A stretch of DNA of 64,000 nt from Lysobacter alkalisoli (GTDB lineage: Bacteria > Pseudomonadota > Gammaproteobacteria > Xanthomonadales > Xanthomonadaceae). The notes below the pieces were generated by a model that was not told the DNA's origin, ran no database searches, and saw only the letters and a program-made list of their open reading frames with translations. The stretch lies in assembly GCF_006547045.1 (NCBI RefSeq), contig NZ_CP041242.1, positions 478,001 through 542,000 of the forward strand, in the 5' to 3' direction. Below are positions 1 to 10,003 of the stretch, in pieces; within the stretch, counting starts at the first letter, position 1; every line of letters begins with the position of its first letter. The translations under genes were made by a program, and so were the position numbers.

Positions 1-849
1 GGCGAAACGGCCGGCTTCGCGCTGCTGTTGGGAGTAGTTCATGAGGTAAGCGCGATACGACTCCACTTCATCTCGGGTATCGAGCTGAACCCAGAACTGT
101 ATCCAGGCGCAGGGTGCGTTTGGTTCTGTGGGATCCTCGACATCACTGCCCCAACAATATGTGGTTCCCATCCTGGGGAGTTGCAGCGACATCGCCGTGT
201 GGAAAGGGATGAATATATGATCCTGATGGGACAGATCGCGCACATACATATCGTAGAACTGGGGAACAGGCCGCCAGTGCTCGATGACGCCGATGATGCG
301 GAAGGAAGTGTCATTGACGGTTACGGTTTTGCCGAGGCCGCCTCCGCCTCCAAATATGCGATCGCTCAGTTCCTTCGAGATCACTGCGATGCGGGCTCGC
401 TCCTCATCCTGCTCCTGGCTCCAAGGGCCTCCTTCCAGGAATGCAATGTCAAAGAGGGCGAAGAAGTCGGAGGTGGTGTAGCGAGCCTCCTGAAACGATG
501 GCACCAGGCGATCGTTATCGGGTTTTACGGCGACCATGCCGCTGGTCATCAATGCCTTGTGTCGGCCTCCTTCATGCCTTAGGAGAGCTTCGGCGTCGTG
601 TCGCGTGAGTTGTCCGTGTGGAGGTGAACCAGGTACGTATCCGGTCATCCCTGCAGCGTCAAGCTGCGGGTAGAAAAGGGTGGAGCTCTTGGTCGGGATG
701 GGATCCTTGGAAAGGATGTAAAGAATGGTGACTGTGGACATGCAGGCGCCGATTCCAAGCGCAATCGCCATCACCATGAGCAGCGTGAGCAGTCGGTTCC
801 TGCCGAAACTGTGCAATGCCATTCTGAGGTAGTAACCGAACATCGGCAT
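1..849 (-). CDS. MacB/FtsX-type ABC transporter permease, 5' part only (runs off the left edge)
   Basis: The frame opens with ATG at 849 (a second in-frame ATG lies at 843) and stays open for 283 codons to base 1, so only the N-terminal part is present. The protein starts MPMFGYYLRMALHSFGRNRL, followed by one hydrophobic helix (about residues 20-45) and a large soluble domain with motifs such as AVISKELSDRIFGG and FRIIGVIEHW. These fit the MacB_PCD periplasmic domain of FtsX-like permeases. The start lies 12 bases after the stop of the ATPase gene, and the adaptor gene is further upstream, so this is the third part of a tripartite efflux or secretion system. The substrate cannot be read from sequence. 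The C-terminal FtsX helices lie outside the window. Confidence 0.8.
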   Translation of the reverse strand, partial: MPMFGYYLRMALHSFGRNRLLTLLMVMAIALGIGACMSTVTILYILSKDPIPTKSSTLFYPQLDAAGMTGYVPGSPPHGQLTRHDAEALLRHEGGRHKALMTSGMVAVKPDNDRLVPSFQEARYTTSDFFALFDIAFLEGGPWSQEQDEERARIAVISKELSDRIFGGGGGLGKTVTVNDTSFRIIGVIEHWRPVPQFYDMYVRDLSHQDHIFIPFHTAMSLQLPRMGTTYCWGSDVEDPTEPNAPCAWIQFWVQLDTRDEVESYRAYLMNYSQQQREAGRFA

Positions 850-861
850 GTCCTTGCGTTA

Positions 862-1590
862 TCAGGTAACCAGTTGGGTTTCGGCACGGGCCACGATCTG
901 GAATGAGGTGCCCGGTGTTTCGATATCGAAGTCGCTCGCGATACCGTCGACGATATGTACGTTGCGTGCCGCGCGCGCCGCCAGATCGGGATCATGGGTG
1001 ACCATGATGATGGTTGTGCCACGTTGATTGATGTTTTCGAGCATCTCGATGATGCTTCGCGCCATGCTCGTGTCCAGGTTTCCCGTCGGCTCGTCGGCAA
1101 GAATCAAGAGCGGATCGCCTGCCAGGGCACGCGCAATGGCAACGCGCTGTTGCTGTCCGCCCGAGAGCTCGGACGGGTAATGCTTCATGCGGGATCCCAG
1201 ACCTACACTATGTAGTGATTCCTCGACGCGACGGTTCCGCTCGGCTGTCGACATGCCTCTATAGCGCAAGGGCACAGCTACGTTGTCGAACAAGTTGAGG
1301 TCCGGGATAAGATTGAAGCTCTGGAAAATGAAACCGATCTTCCGGTTGCGCAGGCGACTCATGGCGCCATCGGACAATCCACTGACATCCTGGCCGTCGA
1401 AGAGGTAGGTGCCAGACGTGTAGTTCTCCAGCAGTCCGGCGATGTTGAGCAGGGTGGTCTTGCCTGACCCGGAAGGCCCGGTGATGGCGACGAACTCGCC
1501 TTTCCTGACATGCAGGTCCACCCCTCGCAACGCATGCGTCTCGATGGCCGAAGTGCGGTAGATCTGGGAGATTCCTGTCATTTTCAGCAT
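862..1590 (-). CDS. ABC transporter ATP-binding protein (MacB/LolD-type)
   Basis: A 242-residue ATPase that powers the adjacent FtsX-type permease. The Walker [10 protein letters not shown] lies near residue 39, followed by a Q-loop (FIFQSFNL), the signature LSGGQQQR, Walker [10 protein letters not shown] and the H-loop VTHD. The pattern and length match the MacB/LolD/FtsE class of single-domain ATPases that work by mechanotransmission rather than classic import. The ATG at 1590 has a GGAG element 7 bases upstream. It sits between the adaptor gene (100-base gap) and the permease (12-base gap) on the same strand, so the three are probably one transcript. The C-terminal 35 residues after the H-loop region are less conserved. 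Family assignment is firm; the substrate is unknown. Confidence 0.9.
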   Translation of the reverse strand: MLKMTGISQIYRTSAIETHALRGVDLHVRKGEFVAITGPSGSGKTTLLNIAGLLENYTSGTYLFDGQDVSGLSDGAMSRLRNRKIGFIFQSFNLIPDLNLFDNVAVPLRYRGMSTAERNRRVEESLHSVGLGSRMKHYPSELSGGQQQRVAIARALAGDPLLILADEPTGNLDTSMARSIIEMLENINQRGTTIIMVTHDPDLAARAARNVHIVDGIASDFDIETPGTSFQIVARAETQLVT

Positions 1591-1690
1591 GAAGTGGCTC
1601 CGGGCAGATTGGAGTATGTGTAGGTGGGGGCGGACGGTTCAGCCGCGGTGCCGAACGGTGGGACGCCGGGGTGGTGAGTACACAGGGAAG

Positions 1691-2968
1691 TCATAAGCCA
1701 AAGACGCGTACTTTGGGTTCGTTCTGAAAAGCCTCGCTCCCGAACACGACGACGCGGTCGCCTGCTTTCAGGCCGGAGATGATCTCGACAGCGCTGACGC
1801 TGCTGCGGCCGATGCTGATCGGGCGCTTGACGGTGAAGTTTCCGTCAATAACATAAGCGTACTGGCCACCTCCCTGTTCCACGAAGGGGCCGCGTTCCAC
1901 CATCAGCACATCGCGCTGGGTGTCGAGAAGGATGCGTGCCGAAAGACGCTGGTTCTGTCGCAGGCCGGGGGGCTGGCGGTCGCTGAAGCGCAGCCGGGCG
2001 GCGACTTCGCCGTTGACCACCTCGGCGGATACCGCCGACACTTCAGCCGGAAACAGTTCGGTACCGCTGCGGATCTCAGCGGGCATGCCGATACCCAGGT
2101 CGCGGGCGAAGCTCTCCGGTACTTTGATCTCCACCTCGAACAGTGCCAGATCGACCACTGACAGTACTGGAGCGCTGGCGACGACGTTGCTGTGCTGCGC
2201 GACCTGGATTTGTCCGACTTGTCCATTGAACGGCGAACGCAGACTGAGCGCGTCGACTTGACGCCGCGTCTCGGTAACGACGGCGTGTTGGCGTTCGGCC
2301 AACAGCTGTTTGTTGCGCGCATCCAGATTCGCACCCTGGCCTTGTAGATTGGCGTCCTCGCGCGTGGATGCGAGGCCGATGTCCGCCTTCTTGAGGGCGT
2401 CCTTTGCCTTGGCGAAATCGACCTCGGCCACCACGCCAGCCTCGTAGGCGCGCTGGGAGCGCTGCAGCTCCCGCTCTGCAGCGGTGCGTTCGACCTGTGC
2501 CTGCTCGACTAGTTTGCGTGCTTCGGCGCGTGCAATGCGTGCATCGAGCGCCGTTCGATCCGCTTCGGCCTGCAGGCTGGCGAGGGTGGACTCTTCCTGC
2601 GCCAACTTGCTACGCAGTTCCGGGCTGTCGATCTCGGCCAGTATCTGGCCTTGTTTCACGACATCGCCTGCCACCACCTTTAGTGCCACCGTGCCACTGG
2701 CTACGGCGTAAAGGGTAGGGCTGTTGGCGGCGATGACCCGTCCTTCGGCGCTGATGTCACGAACGAGATCGCCGCGCGTTACCTCGGCGATGCGCAGGCG
2801 TGTGGCATCGACGGAGCGTGCCGCCCCGCTCCACCCGAAAACGACCCAGGCTAGGCCGATAAGGACAAGCGCACTGACCACGCCCGGCAGCAGCCAGCGA
2901 CGCAATAGACGCCGTGAGCGCGGAGGAGACGTATGCACGTCTTGGGCTGAAGTATCGCGAATCGACAT
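1691..2968 (-). CDS. Periplasmic adaptor (HlyD/MacA-family membrane fusion protein)
   Basis: The 425-residue product links the inner-membrane ABC pump to an outer-membrane channel. A cytoplasmic Arg-rich tail (residues about 15-27) precedes one transmembrane helix (LLPGVVSALVLIGLAWVVF), then a biotinyl-lipoyl half motif (VVAGDVVKQGQILAEI), a long alpha-helical hairpin rich in Ala, Glu and Arg (about residues 120-220), the second lipoyl half (LRSPFNGQVG) and beta-barrel domains ending KVRVFGL. The frame stays open further upstream, but that part overlaps repeat-like intergenic DNA, so I chose the ATG at 2968 (MSIRDTSAQD). No strong ribosome site precedes it, so the start is uncertain. It is the first gene of the operon with the ATPase and permease. 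Confidence 0.85.
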   Translation of the reverse strand: MSIRDTSAQDVHTSPPRSRRLLRRWLLPGVVSALVLIGLAWVVFGWSGAARSVDATRLRIAEVTRGDLVRDISAEGRVIAANSPTLYAVASGTVALKVVAGDVVKQGQILAEIDSPELRSKLAQEESTLASLQAEADRTALDARIARAEARKLVEQAQVERTAAERELQRSQRAYEAGVVAEVDFAKAKDALKKADIGLASTREDANLQGQGANLDARNKQLLAERQHAVVTETRRQVDALSLRSPFNGQVGQIQVAQHSNVVASAPVLSVVDLALFEVEIKVPESFARDLGIGMPAEIRSGTELFPAEVSAVSAEVVNGEVAARLRFSDRQPPGLRQNQRLSARILLDTQRDVLMVERGPFVEQGGGQYAYVIDGNFTVKRPISIGRSSVSAVEIISGLKAGDRVVVFGSEAFQNEPKVRVFGL

Positions 2969-3296
2969 GGCGTTGGGTTTTGGGGGCGTAAGGGGGGCTT
3001 CTACGGAAGGTTCTGAACAGCTCAGTCTTGTTCGTTGTTTCCACGAAAGCGGGAATCCAGTGGTGCCATCTCGAAATGGCTTAATGAAGCAGTGGATACC
3101 CGGTTCCGCTGGAGTGACGACAGCTTGCCTGGATCTGCATCCTTCCAGAACCTCTAATGCATGTTTCGTGCCACAAATAAGTATTTGACGTATAAGTTTT
3201 TTCTTTCGCGCCTGTGTCCGGCCGTACATTTGCGGACGTCCGGCTCGCTGGGATGGGGAGGGTATAATGTCTCTTTGGCTCGGAGTCGTACACGCA
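2969..3296. other. Divergent intergenic region between the adaptor operon and glmS
   Basis: These 328 bases hold no convincing gene. At 3043-3062 there is a fragment of the GCGGGAATCCAG repeat type seen elsewhere in the window, followed by a second degenerate copy near 3100-3130. An AT-rich stretch follows (about 3170-3212), which is unusual for this GC-rich DNA and probably carries the leftward promoter. A clear TATAAT lies at 3263-3268 facing glmS. Confidence 0.5.
3263..3268 (+). promoter_or_regulatory. Candidate -10 box for glmS
   Basis: A perfect TATAAT lies 28 bases before the glmS start codon and would give a leader of about 22 bases. No good -35 hexamer is found 16-18 bases upstream, so it may need an activator or be fortuitous. 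There is no sign of a glmS ribozyme or long leader. Confidence 0.4.
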
Positions 3297-5123
<1,827 letters not shown>

Positions 5124-5147
5124 AAAATCTTTGAGCTGGCCTTTGCT

Positions 5148-5216
5148 CGTCATCCCGGCGAAAGCCAGGATCCAGTTTGTTGCTGACAATGGATCCCGGC
5201 TTTCGCCGGGATGACG
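5148..5216. repeat. Inverted repeat (REP-like, GGCGAAAGCC/GGCTTTCGCC) between convergent genes
   Basis: CGTCATCCCGGCGAAAGCC at 5148-5165 is mirrored by GGCTTTCGCCGGGATGACG at 5198-5216. The motif CGTCATCCC-CGAAAGC is a common intergenic repeat type in this family; related copies occur near 3043, 25838 and 49061. It lies between the 3' ends of glmS and prpF and may also act as a bidirectional terminator. Confidence 0.75.
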
Positions 5217-5235
5217 GATTGCGGGGAGAGACGCT

Positions 5236-6432
5236 TCAGAACACGTCGCCCGGCACCCGCACAAAGCCTTCCATCAGCACCCGCGCGCTGCGGCTCATGA
5301 TCGCCTTGGTGACGGTCCAGCGGCCGTCGACCTGGCGCGCCTCGGCGCCGACGCGCAGGGTGCCGGACGGATGGCCGAAGTTCACCGACTGGCGTTCGCC
5401 GCCGCCTGCGGCGAGGTTCACCAGCGTGCCCGGGACCGCGGCCGCAGTGGCGATCGCGACGCTGGCGGTGCCCATCATCGCGTGGTGCAGCTTGCCCATC
5501 GACAGGGCGCGGACGTTGAGGTCGATGTCGCCCGCGGCGATGCGCTTGCCGCTGGAAGCGACGTAGTCGCGCGGCAGGGCGACGAAGGCGACCTTGGGCG
5601 TGTGCTGGCGGGTCGCGGCCTGTTCGATGCTGTCGATCAGGCCCATGCGCACCGCGCCGTGCGCGCGGATCGCCTCGAACCGGGCCAGCGCGGCCGGGTC
5701 TTCGTTGATCGCCGGTTGCAGTTCGGTGCCGTCGTAGCCGAGTTCCGCGGCATCGAGGAAGATCGTCGGGATGCCGGCGTTGATCATCGTCGCCTGGAAC
5801 GCGCCCACGCCCGGCACGTCGAGGGTGTCGACGAGATTGCCGGTTGGAAACATCGCGCCGCCGCCCTCATCCGCAGGATCGACGAACTCCAGCACGATCT
5901 CGGCAGCGGGAAAGGTCACCCCGTCCAGTTCGAAGTCGCCGGTTTCCTGCACCTCGCCGTTGACGACCGGCACGTGGGCGATGATGGTCTTGCCGATGTT
6001 CGCCTGCCAGATCCGCACCGTGCAGATGCCGTTCTCGGGTACGCGCGCCGGATCGACCAGGCCATTGGCGATCGCGAACGGTCCGACCGCCGACGACAGG
6101 TTGCCGCAGTTGCCGCTCCAGTCGACGAAGGCGGTGTCGATCGACACCTGGCCGTAGAGATAATCGACATCGTGGTCAGGCACCGAGGCCTTCGAAATGA
6201 TCACGCACTTGCTGGTGCTCGAGGTCGCCCCGCCCATGCCGTCGGTGTGCTTGCCGTAGGGGTCGGGCGAGCCGATGACCCGCATCAGCAGCGCGTCCCG
6301 CGCCTCGCCGGGGACCTGCGCCGCGGCCGGCAGGTCGTCGAGGTTGAAGAACACGCCCTTGGAGGTGCCGCCGCGCATGTAGGTGGCGGGGATGCGCATC
6401 TGTGGAGCGGGGTGCTGCGGTGCATGCGCCAT
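5236..6432 (-). CDS. prpF: 2-methylaconitate cis-trans isomerase PrpF
   Basis: PrpF isomerizes the trans-2-methylaconitate produced by AcnD, so that the methylcitrate cycle can degrade propionate. The 398-residue protein has the family N-terminus (MRIPATYMRGGTSKGVFF), the GSPDPYGKHTDGMGGATSST block, the conserved SGNCGNLSSAVGPFAI segment and the C-terminal FGHPSGTLRV region of the diaminopimelate-epimerase-like fold. The start codon follows the acnD stop by one base (TGACATG), so the two are translationally coupled. prpB and prpC are not next to this pair. Length and motifs match the family and I see nothing odd. Confidence 0.95.
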   Translation of the reverse strand: MAHAPQHPAPQMRIPATYMRGGTSKGVFFNLDDLPAAAQVPGEARDALLMRVIGSPDPYGKHTDGMGGATSSTSKCVIISKASVPDHDVDYLYGQVSIDTAFVDWSGNCGNLSSAVGPFAIANGLVDPARVPENGICTVRIWQANIGKTIIAHVPVVNGEVQETGDFELDGVTFPAAEIVLEFVDPADEGGGAMFPTGNLVDTLDVPGVGAFQATMINAGIPTIFLDAAELGYDGTELQPAINEDPAALARFEAIRAHGAVRMGLIDSIEQAATRQHTPKVAFVALPRDYVASSGKRIAAGDIDLNVRALSMGKLHHAMMGTASVAIATAAAVPGTLVNLAAGGGERQSVNFGHPSGTLRVGAEARQVDGRWTVTKAIMSRSARVLMEGFVRVPGDVF

Positions 6433-6433
6433 G

Positions 6434-9112
6434 TCAGGCCGCCTTCGACGATTCGAGGAAGTCCTGGGCGAAGCGCTGCAGCACGCCGCCGGCTTCGTAG
6501 ATCGAGACTTCCTCGGCGGTGTCGAGGCGGCAGGTGACCGGCACCTCGACCGTCGCGCCGTCCTTGCGATGGATGACCAGGGTCAGCCTCGCGCGCGGGG
6601 TGCGCTCGCCGATGACATCGAAGGTCTCGGTGCCGTCGATGGCCAGCGTCCTGCGTGTGGTGCCGGCCTCGAATTCCAGCGGCAGCACGCCCATGCCGAT
6701 CAGGTTGGTGCGATGGATGCGCTCGAATCCCTCGGCGACGATCGCTTCCACGCCGGCGAGGCGCACACCCTTGGCTGCCCAGTCGCGCGAGCTGCCCTGG
6801 CCGTAGTCGGCGCCGGCGATGATGATCAGCGGCTGCTTGCGCGCCATGTAGGTCTCGATCGCCTCCCACATGCGCATGACTTCTCCTTCCGGTTCCAGCC
6901 GTGCCAGCGAGCCCTGTTTGATCTCGCCATCGACCACCGCCATCTCGTTGACCAGTTTCGGGTTGGCGAAGGTCGCGCGCTGTGCGGTCAGGTGATCGCC
7001 GCGGTGGGTCGCGTAGGAATTGAAGTCCTCCTCCGGCAGGCCCATCTTCGCCAGGTATTCGCCGGCGGCGCTTGCCAGCTGGATCGCGTTCGACGGCGAC
7101 AGGTGGTCGGTGGTGATGTTGTCGCCGAGCACCGCCAGAGGGCGCATGCCCTTGAGCGCTCGCTCGCCGGCCAGCGCGCCTTCCCAGTACGGCGGACGGC
7201 GGATGTAGGTGCTCTGCGGGCGCCAGTCGTACAGCGGGCTGATGTTGCCGCTGCCGGTGTGTTCGACGCGGACCTTGAACATCGGTTCGTAGACCTGGCG
7301 GAAGAACTCGGGCTTGACGTGTTTGGCGATGACCGCATCGATTTCCTCGTCGCTCGGCCAGATGTCCTTCAACGTGACCGGATTGCCGTCGGCATCGAAG
7401 CCGAGCACGTCCTTCTCGATGTCGAAGCGCACCGTGCCGGCGATGGCGTAGGCGATCACCAGTGGCGGCGAGGCGAGGAAGGCCTGCTTGGCGAAGGGGT
7501 GGATGCGGCCGTCGAAGTTGCGATTGCCCGACAGCACGGCGACCGCGTACAGGTCGCGTTCGACGACTTCCTGCTGGATCTTCGGGTCGAGCGCGCCGCT
7601 CATGCCGTTGCAGGTGGTGCAGGCGAAGCCGACGATGCCGAAGCCGAGCTGTTCAAGCTCCGGCAACAGGTCGGCGTCCTCCAGGTACAGCTGCACCGCC
7701 TTGGAGCCGGGCGCGAGCGAGGTCTTGACCCACGGCTTGCGAATCAGCCCTTTTGCATTCGCGTTGCGCGCAAGCAGGCCGGCGGCGACCACGTTGCGCG
7801 GGTTGCTGGTATTCGTGCAGCTGGTGATCGCGGCGATGATCACCGCGCCATCCGGCAATCTGCCTTCGGCTTCTTCCCCGCGCGCTGCATCGAGATGGCC
7901 GGCGATGCCGCGTTCGGCCAGTGCCGAGGTCGGCAGGCGGCGATGCGGGTTGGACGGGCCGGCCATGTTGCGGGTGACCGTGGACAGGTCGAAGTGCAGG
8001 GTGCGCTCGTACTCGGCGTTGGCGAGGCTGTCGGCCCACAGGCCGGCGGCCTTCGCATAGGTTTCGACCAGGGCGATCTGGTCCTCGTCGCGGCCGGTCA
8101 GGCGCAGGTAGTCGAGGGTGTTGCCGTCGATGAAGAACATCGCCGCGGTGGCGCCGTACTCGGGCGCCATGTTGGAGATCGTCGCGCGGTCGCCGACGGT
8201 CAGCGCCGCGGCGCCCTCGCCACGGAACTCGAGGTAGGCACCCACGACCTTCTGCTGGCGCAGGAATTCGGTCAGCGCGAGCACGACATCGGTCGCGGTG
8301 ATGCCGGGCGCCGGCTTGCCGGAAAGCTCGACGCCGACGATGTCCGGCAGCCGCATCCACGAGGCGCGGCCGAGCATCACGTTCTCGGCTTCAAGCCCGC
8401 CGACACCGACCGCGATCACGCCGAGCGCGTCGACGTGCGGGGTGTGGCTGTCGGTGCCGACGCAGGTATCGGGGAAAGCCACGCCGCGGCCGTTATCGGC
8501 TTGATCCACGTAGACCACCGGCGACATCTTCTCCAGGTTGATCTGGTGCATGATCCCGTTGCCGGGCGGGATCACGTCGACGTTGCGGAACGCCAGCTTG
8601 GTCCAGTTGATGAAGTCGAAGCGGTCGGCGTTGCGGCGATCCTCGATCGCGCGGTTCTTCGCGAACGCTTCCTTGTCGAAGCCGGGCGCCTCGACCGCGA
8701 GCGAATGGTCGACGATCAGCTGGGTCGGCACCACCGGGTTGACCTGGGCCGGGTCGCCGCCCTTGTCGGCGATCGCGTCGCGCAGGCCGGCGAGGTCGAC
8801 CAGCGCGGTCTGGCCGAGGATGTCGTGGCAGACCACGCGTGCCGGGAACCACGGGAAGTCGAGGTCGCGGCGGCGCTCGATCAGCTGGGTCAGGTAGGCG
8901 TCGAGCTTCTCCGGGTCGGCACGGCGGACCAGGTTCTCGGCGTGGACGCGCGAGGTGTAGGGGAGCCCGTCCCAGGCGCCAGGCTGGATGGCCTCGATCG
9001 CCTCGCGGGCGTCGAACCAGTCGAGTTTCGTGCCGGGGAGCGGCTTGCGGTGCTTGGAATTCATGGCGGGCATGGACATTGGCGAGGCCGGAACGGCAGC
9101 TGGAAGAACCAT
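6434..9112 (-). CDS. acnD: Fe/S-dependent 2-methylisocitrate dehydratase AcnD
   Basis: AcnD dehydrates 2-methylcitrate in the methylcitrate cycle and works only together with PrpF, its downstream neighbour. The 892 residues have the aconitase fold: the substrate segment near TCVGTDSHTPHVDALGV, the cluster cysteines in AITSCTNTSNP and FACTTCNGMSGAL, and the C-terminal swivel domain with GADYGQGSSRDWAAKG. The start is chosen at 9112 because AAGGA lies 5 bases upstream. The ATG at 9064 (MNSKHRKPLPGTKLDWFDAR) fits family N-termini slightly better but has no ribosome site, so the first 16 residues are doubtful. The distinction from ordinary AcnA rests mainly on the coupled prpF. Confidence 0.93.
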   Translation of the reverse strand: MVLPAAVPASPMSMPAMNSKHRKPLPGTKLDWFDAREAIEAIQPGAWDGLPYTSRVHAENLVRRADPEKLDAYLTQLIERRRDLDFPWFPARVVCHDILGQTALVDLAGLRDAIADKGGDPAQVNPVVPTQLIVDHSLAVEAPGFDKEAFAKNRAIEDRRNADRFDFINWTKLAFRNVDVIPPGNGIMHQINLEKMSPVVYVDQADNGRGVAFPDTCVGTDSHTPHVDALGVIAVGVGGLEAENVMLGRASWMRLPDIVGVELSGKPAPGITATDVVLALTEFLRQQKVVGAYLEFRGEGAAALTVGDRATISNMAPEYGATAAMFFIDGNTLDYLRLTGRDEDQIALVETYAKAAGLWADSLANAEYERTLHFDLSTVTRNMAGPSNPHRRLPTSALAERGIAGHLDAARGEEAEGRLPDGAVIIAAITSCTNTSNPRNVVAAGLLARNANAKGLIRKPWVKTSLAPGSKAVQLYLEDADLLPELEQLGFGIVGFACTTCNGMSGALDPKIQQEVVERDLYAVAVLSGNRNFDGRIHPFAKQAFLASPPLVIAYAIAGTVRFDIEKDVLGFDADGNPVTLKDIWPSDEEIDAVIAKHVKPEFFRQVYEPMFKVRVEHTGSGNISPLYDWRPQSTYIRRPPYWEGALAGERALKGMRPLAVLGDNITTDHLSPSNAIQLASAAGEYLAKMGLPEEDFNSYATHRGDHLTAQRATFANPKLVNEMAVVDGEIKQGSLARLEPEGEVMRMWEAIETYMARKQPLIIIAGADYGQGSSRDWAAKGVRLAGVEAIVAEGFERIHRTNLIGMGVLPLEFEAGTTRRTLAIDGTETFDVIGERTPRARLTLVIHRKDGATVEVPVTCRLDTAEEVSIYEAGGVLQRFAQDFLESSKAA

Positions 9113-9180
9113 TTTAGTCCTTGTCCGCGCTCGTCACCCGTTCCGGCCCCGCGGTTCCGGAGCCGGGAAAGGCAGTTACC

Positions 9181-9954
9181 ATGCGTCGAGGCGCCAGAGA
9201 GCCGCGGATCATGAATGCATCGGGAACATCATCTGTCCGAAACAGTCGAGCACGGCCACACGTGCTGGTGGTGGACGACGATGTCGAGATCGGCGCGCTG
9301 TTGTCGCGCTACCTCGATGGTCAGGGCCTTTCGGTGCGCACCGCCCACGATGGCCGGCAGCTGCGCGAGGCCGTGCGCGAGGCGGATTTCGACCTGGTGC
9401 TGCTCGATCTGGGATTGCCGGACGAGGACGGACTCGACCTGATGCGCGACCTGCGCCGGCAATGGCAGGGGCCGGTGATCATCGTCAGCGGCCGCGGCGA
9501 ACCGGTGGAGCGGATCATCGGCCTGGAGCTGGGTGCGGACGACTACGTGAGCAAGCCGTTCGACCTGCGCGAGCTGCTGGCCCGCATCCGTTCCGTGCTG
9601 CGGCGTGCACGGCCTTCCGGAGAGGGCGGCGACAGCCCCGGCTTCGAGTTCGATGGCTGGCGACTGGATGCCCGGGCCCGCCGCCTGACTCGCTCCGATG
9701 GCGGGGAGACCGAGCTGACCAGCGGCGAATTCGACCTGTTGCTTGCGCTGCTGCAGCGCGCCGGCCAGGTGCTGACGCGCGACCAGCTGATGAACGTGCT
9801 GCACGGTCATGATGCCGGTCCGTACGACCGCGCGATCGACGTGCAGATCGGCCGGCTGCGACGCAAGATCGAGACCGACCCGGCCCGGCCACAACTCATC
9901 AAGTCGGTGCGCGGGGCAGGATACCTGCTGGCCGCCCCGGTCAGGCCCTTCTGA
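9181..9954 (+). CDS. OmpR/PhoB-family response regulator
   Basis: A 257-residue DNA-binding regulator. The receiver domain (about residues 25-140) has VLVVDDDVEIG, the phospho-acceptor Asp at about residue 76 (LVLLDLGLPD), the switch residue segment VSGRGEP and the Lys of VSKPFDLRELL. A winged-helix domain follows, ending SVRGAGYLLAAP, the typical OmpR/PhoB tail. The start at 9181 is chosen for an AAAGG element 8 bases upstream; an ATG at 9211 is an alternative. The gene is divergent from acnD (68-base gap) and is followed 49 bases later by a hybrid histidine kinase, its probable partner. Control of prpF-acnD is possible from position alone but unproven. Confidence 0.9.
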   Translation: MRRGAREPRIMNASGTSSVRNSRARPHVLVVDDDVEIGALLSRYLDGQGLSVRTAHDGRQLREAVREADFDLVLLDLGLPDEDGLDLMRDLRRQWQGPVIIVSGRGEPVERIIGLELGADDYVSKPFDLRELLARIRSVLRRARPSGEGGDSPGFEFDGWRLDARARRLTRSDGGETELTSGEFDLLLALLQRAGQVLTRDQLMNVLHGHDAGPYDRAIDVQIGRLRRKIETDPARPQLIKSVRGAGYLLAAPVRPF

Positions 9955-10003
9955 GTATGCTCTTCTAGGCACGCTCTTCCGAACACGCTCCGGCGAGGCG
10001 CAC

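Noticed and set aside
2969..3229. Upstream extension of the ABC adaptor by 87 residues
   Set aside because: The extra part lies over repeat-type intergenic DNA and has no homology-like character; the membrane-anchor start at 2968 fits the family.
3230..3268. TTGCGG as the -35 for glmS
   Set aside because: The distance to TATAAT is 27 bases, too far for a normal promoter.
6383..9214. Very long open frame opposite acnD (over 900 codons)
   Set aside because: High-GC DNA with strong third-position bias gives long antisense frames. The product is His/Arg/Gln/Asp-rich without any domain, while acnD on the other strand has all family motifs.
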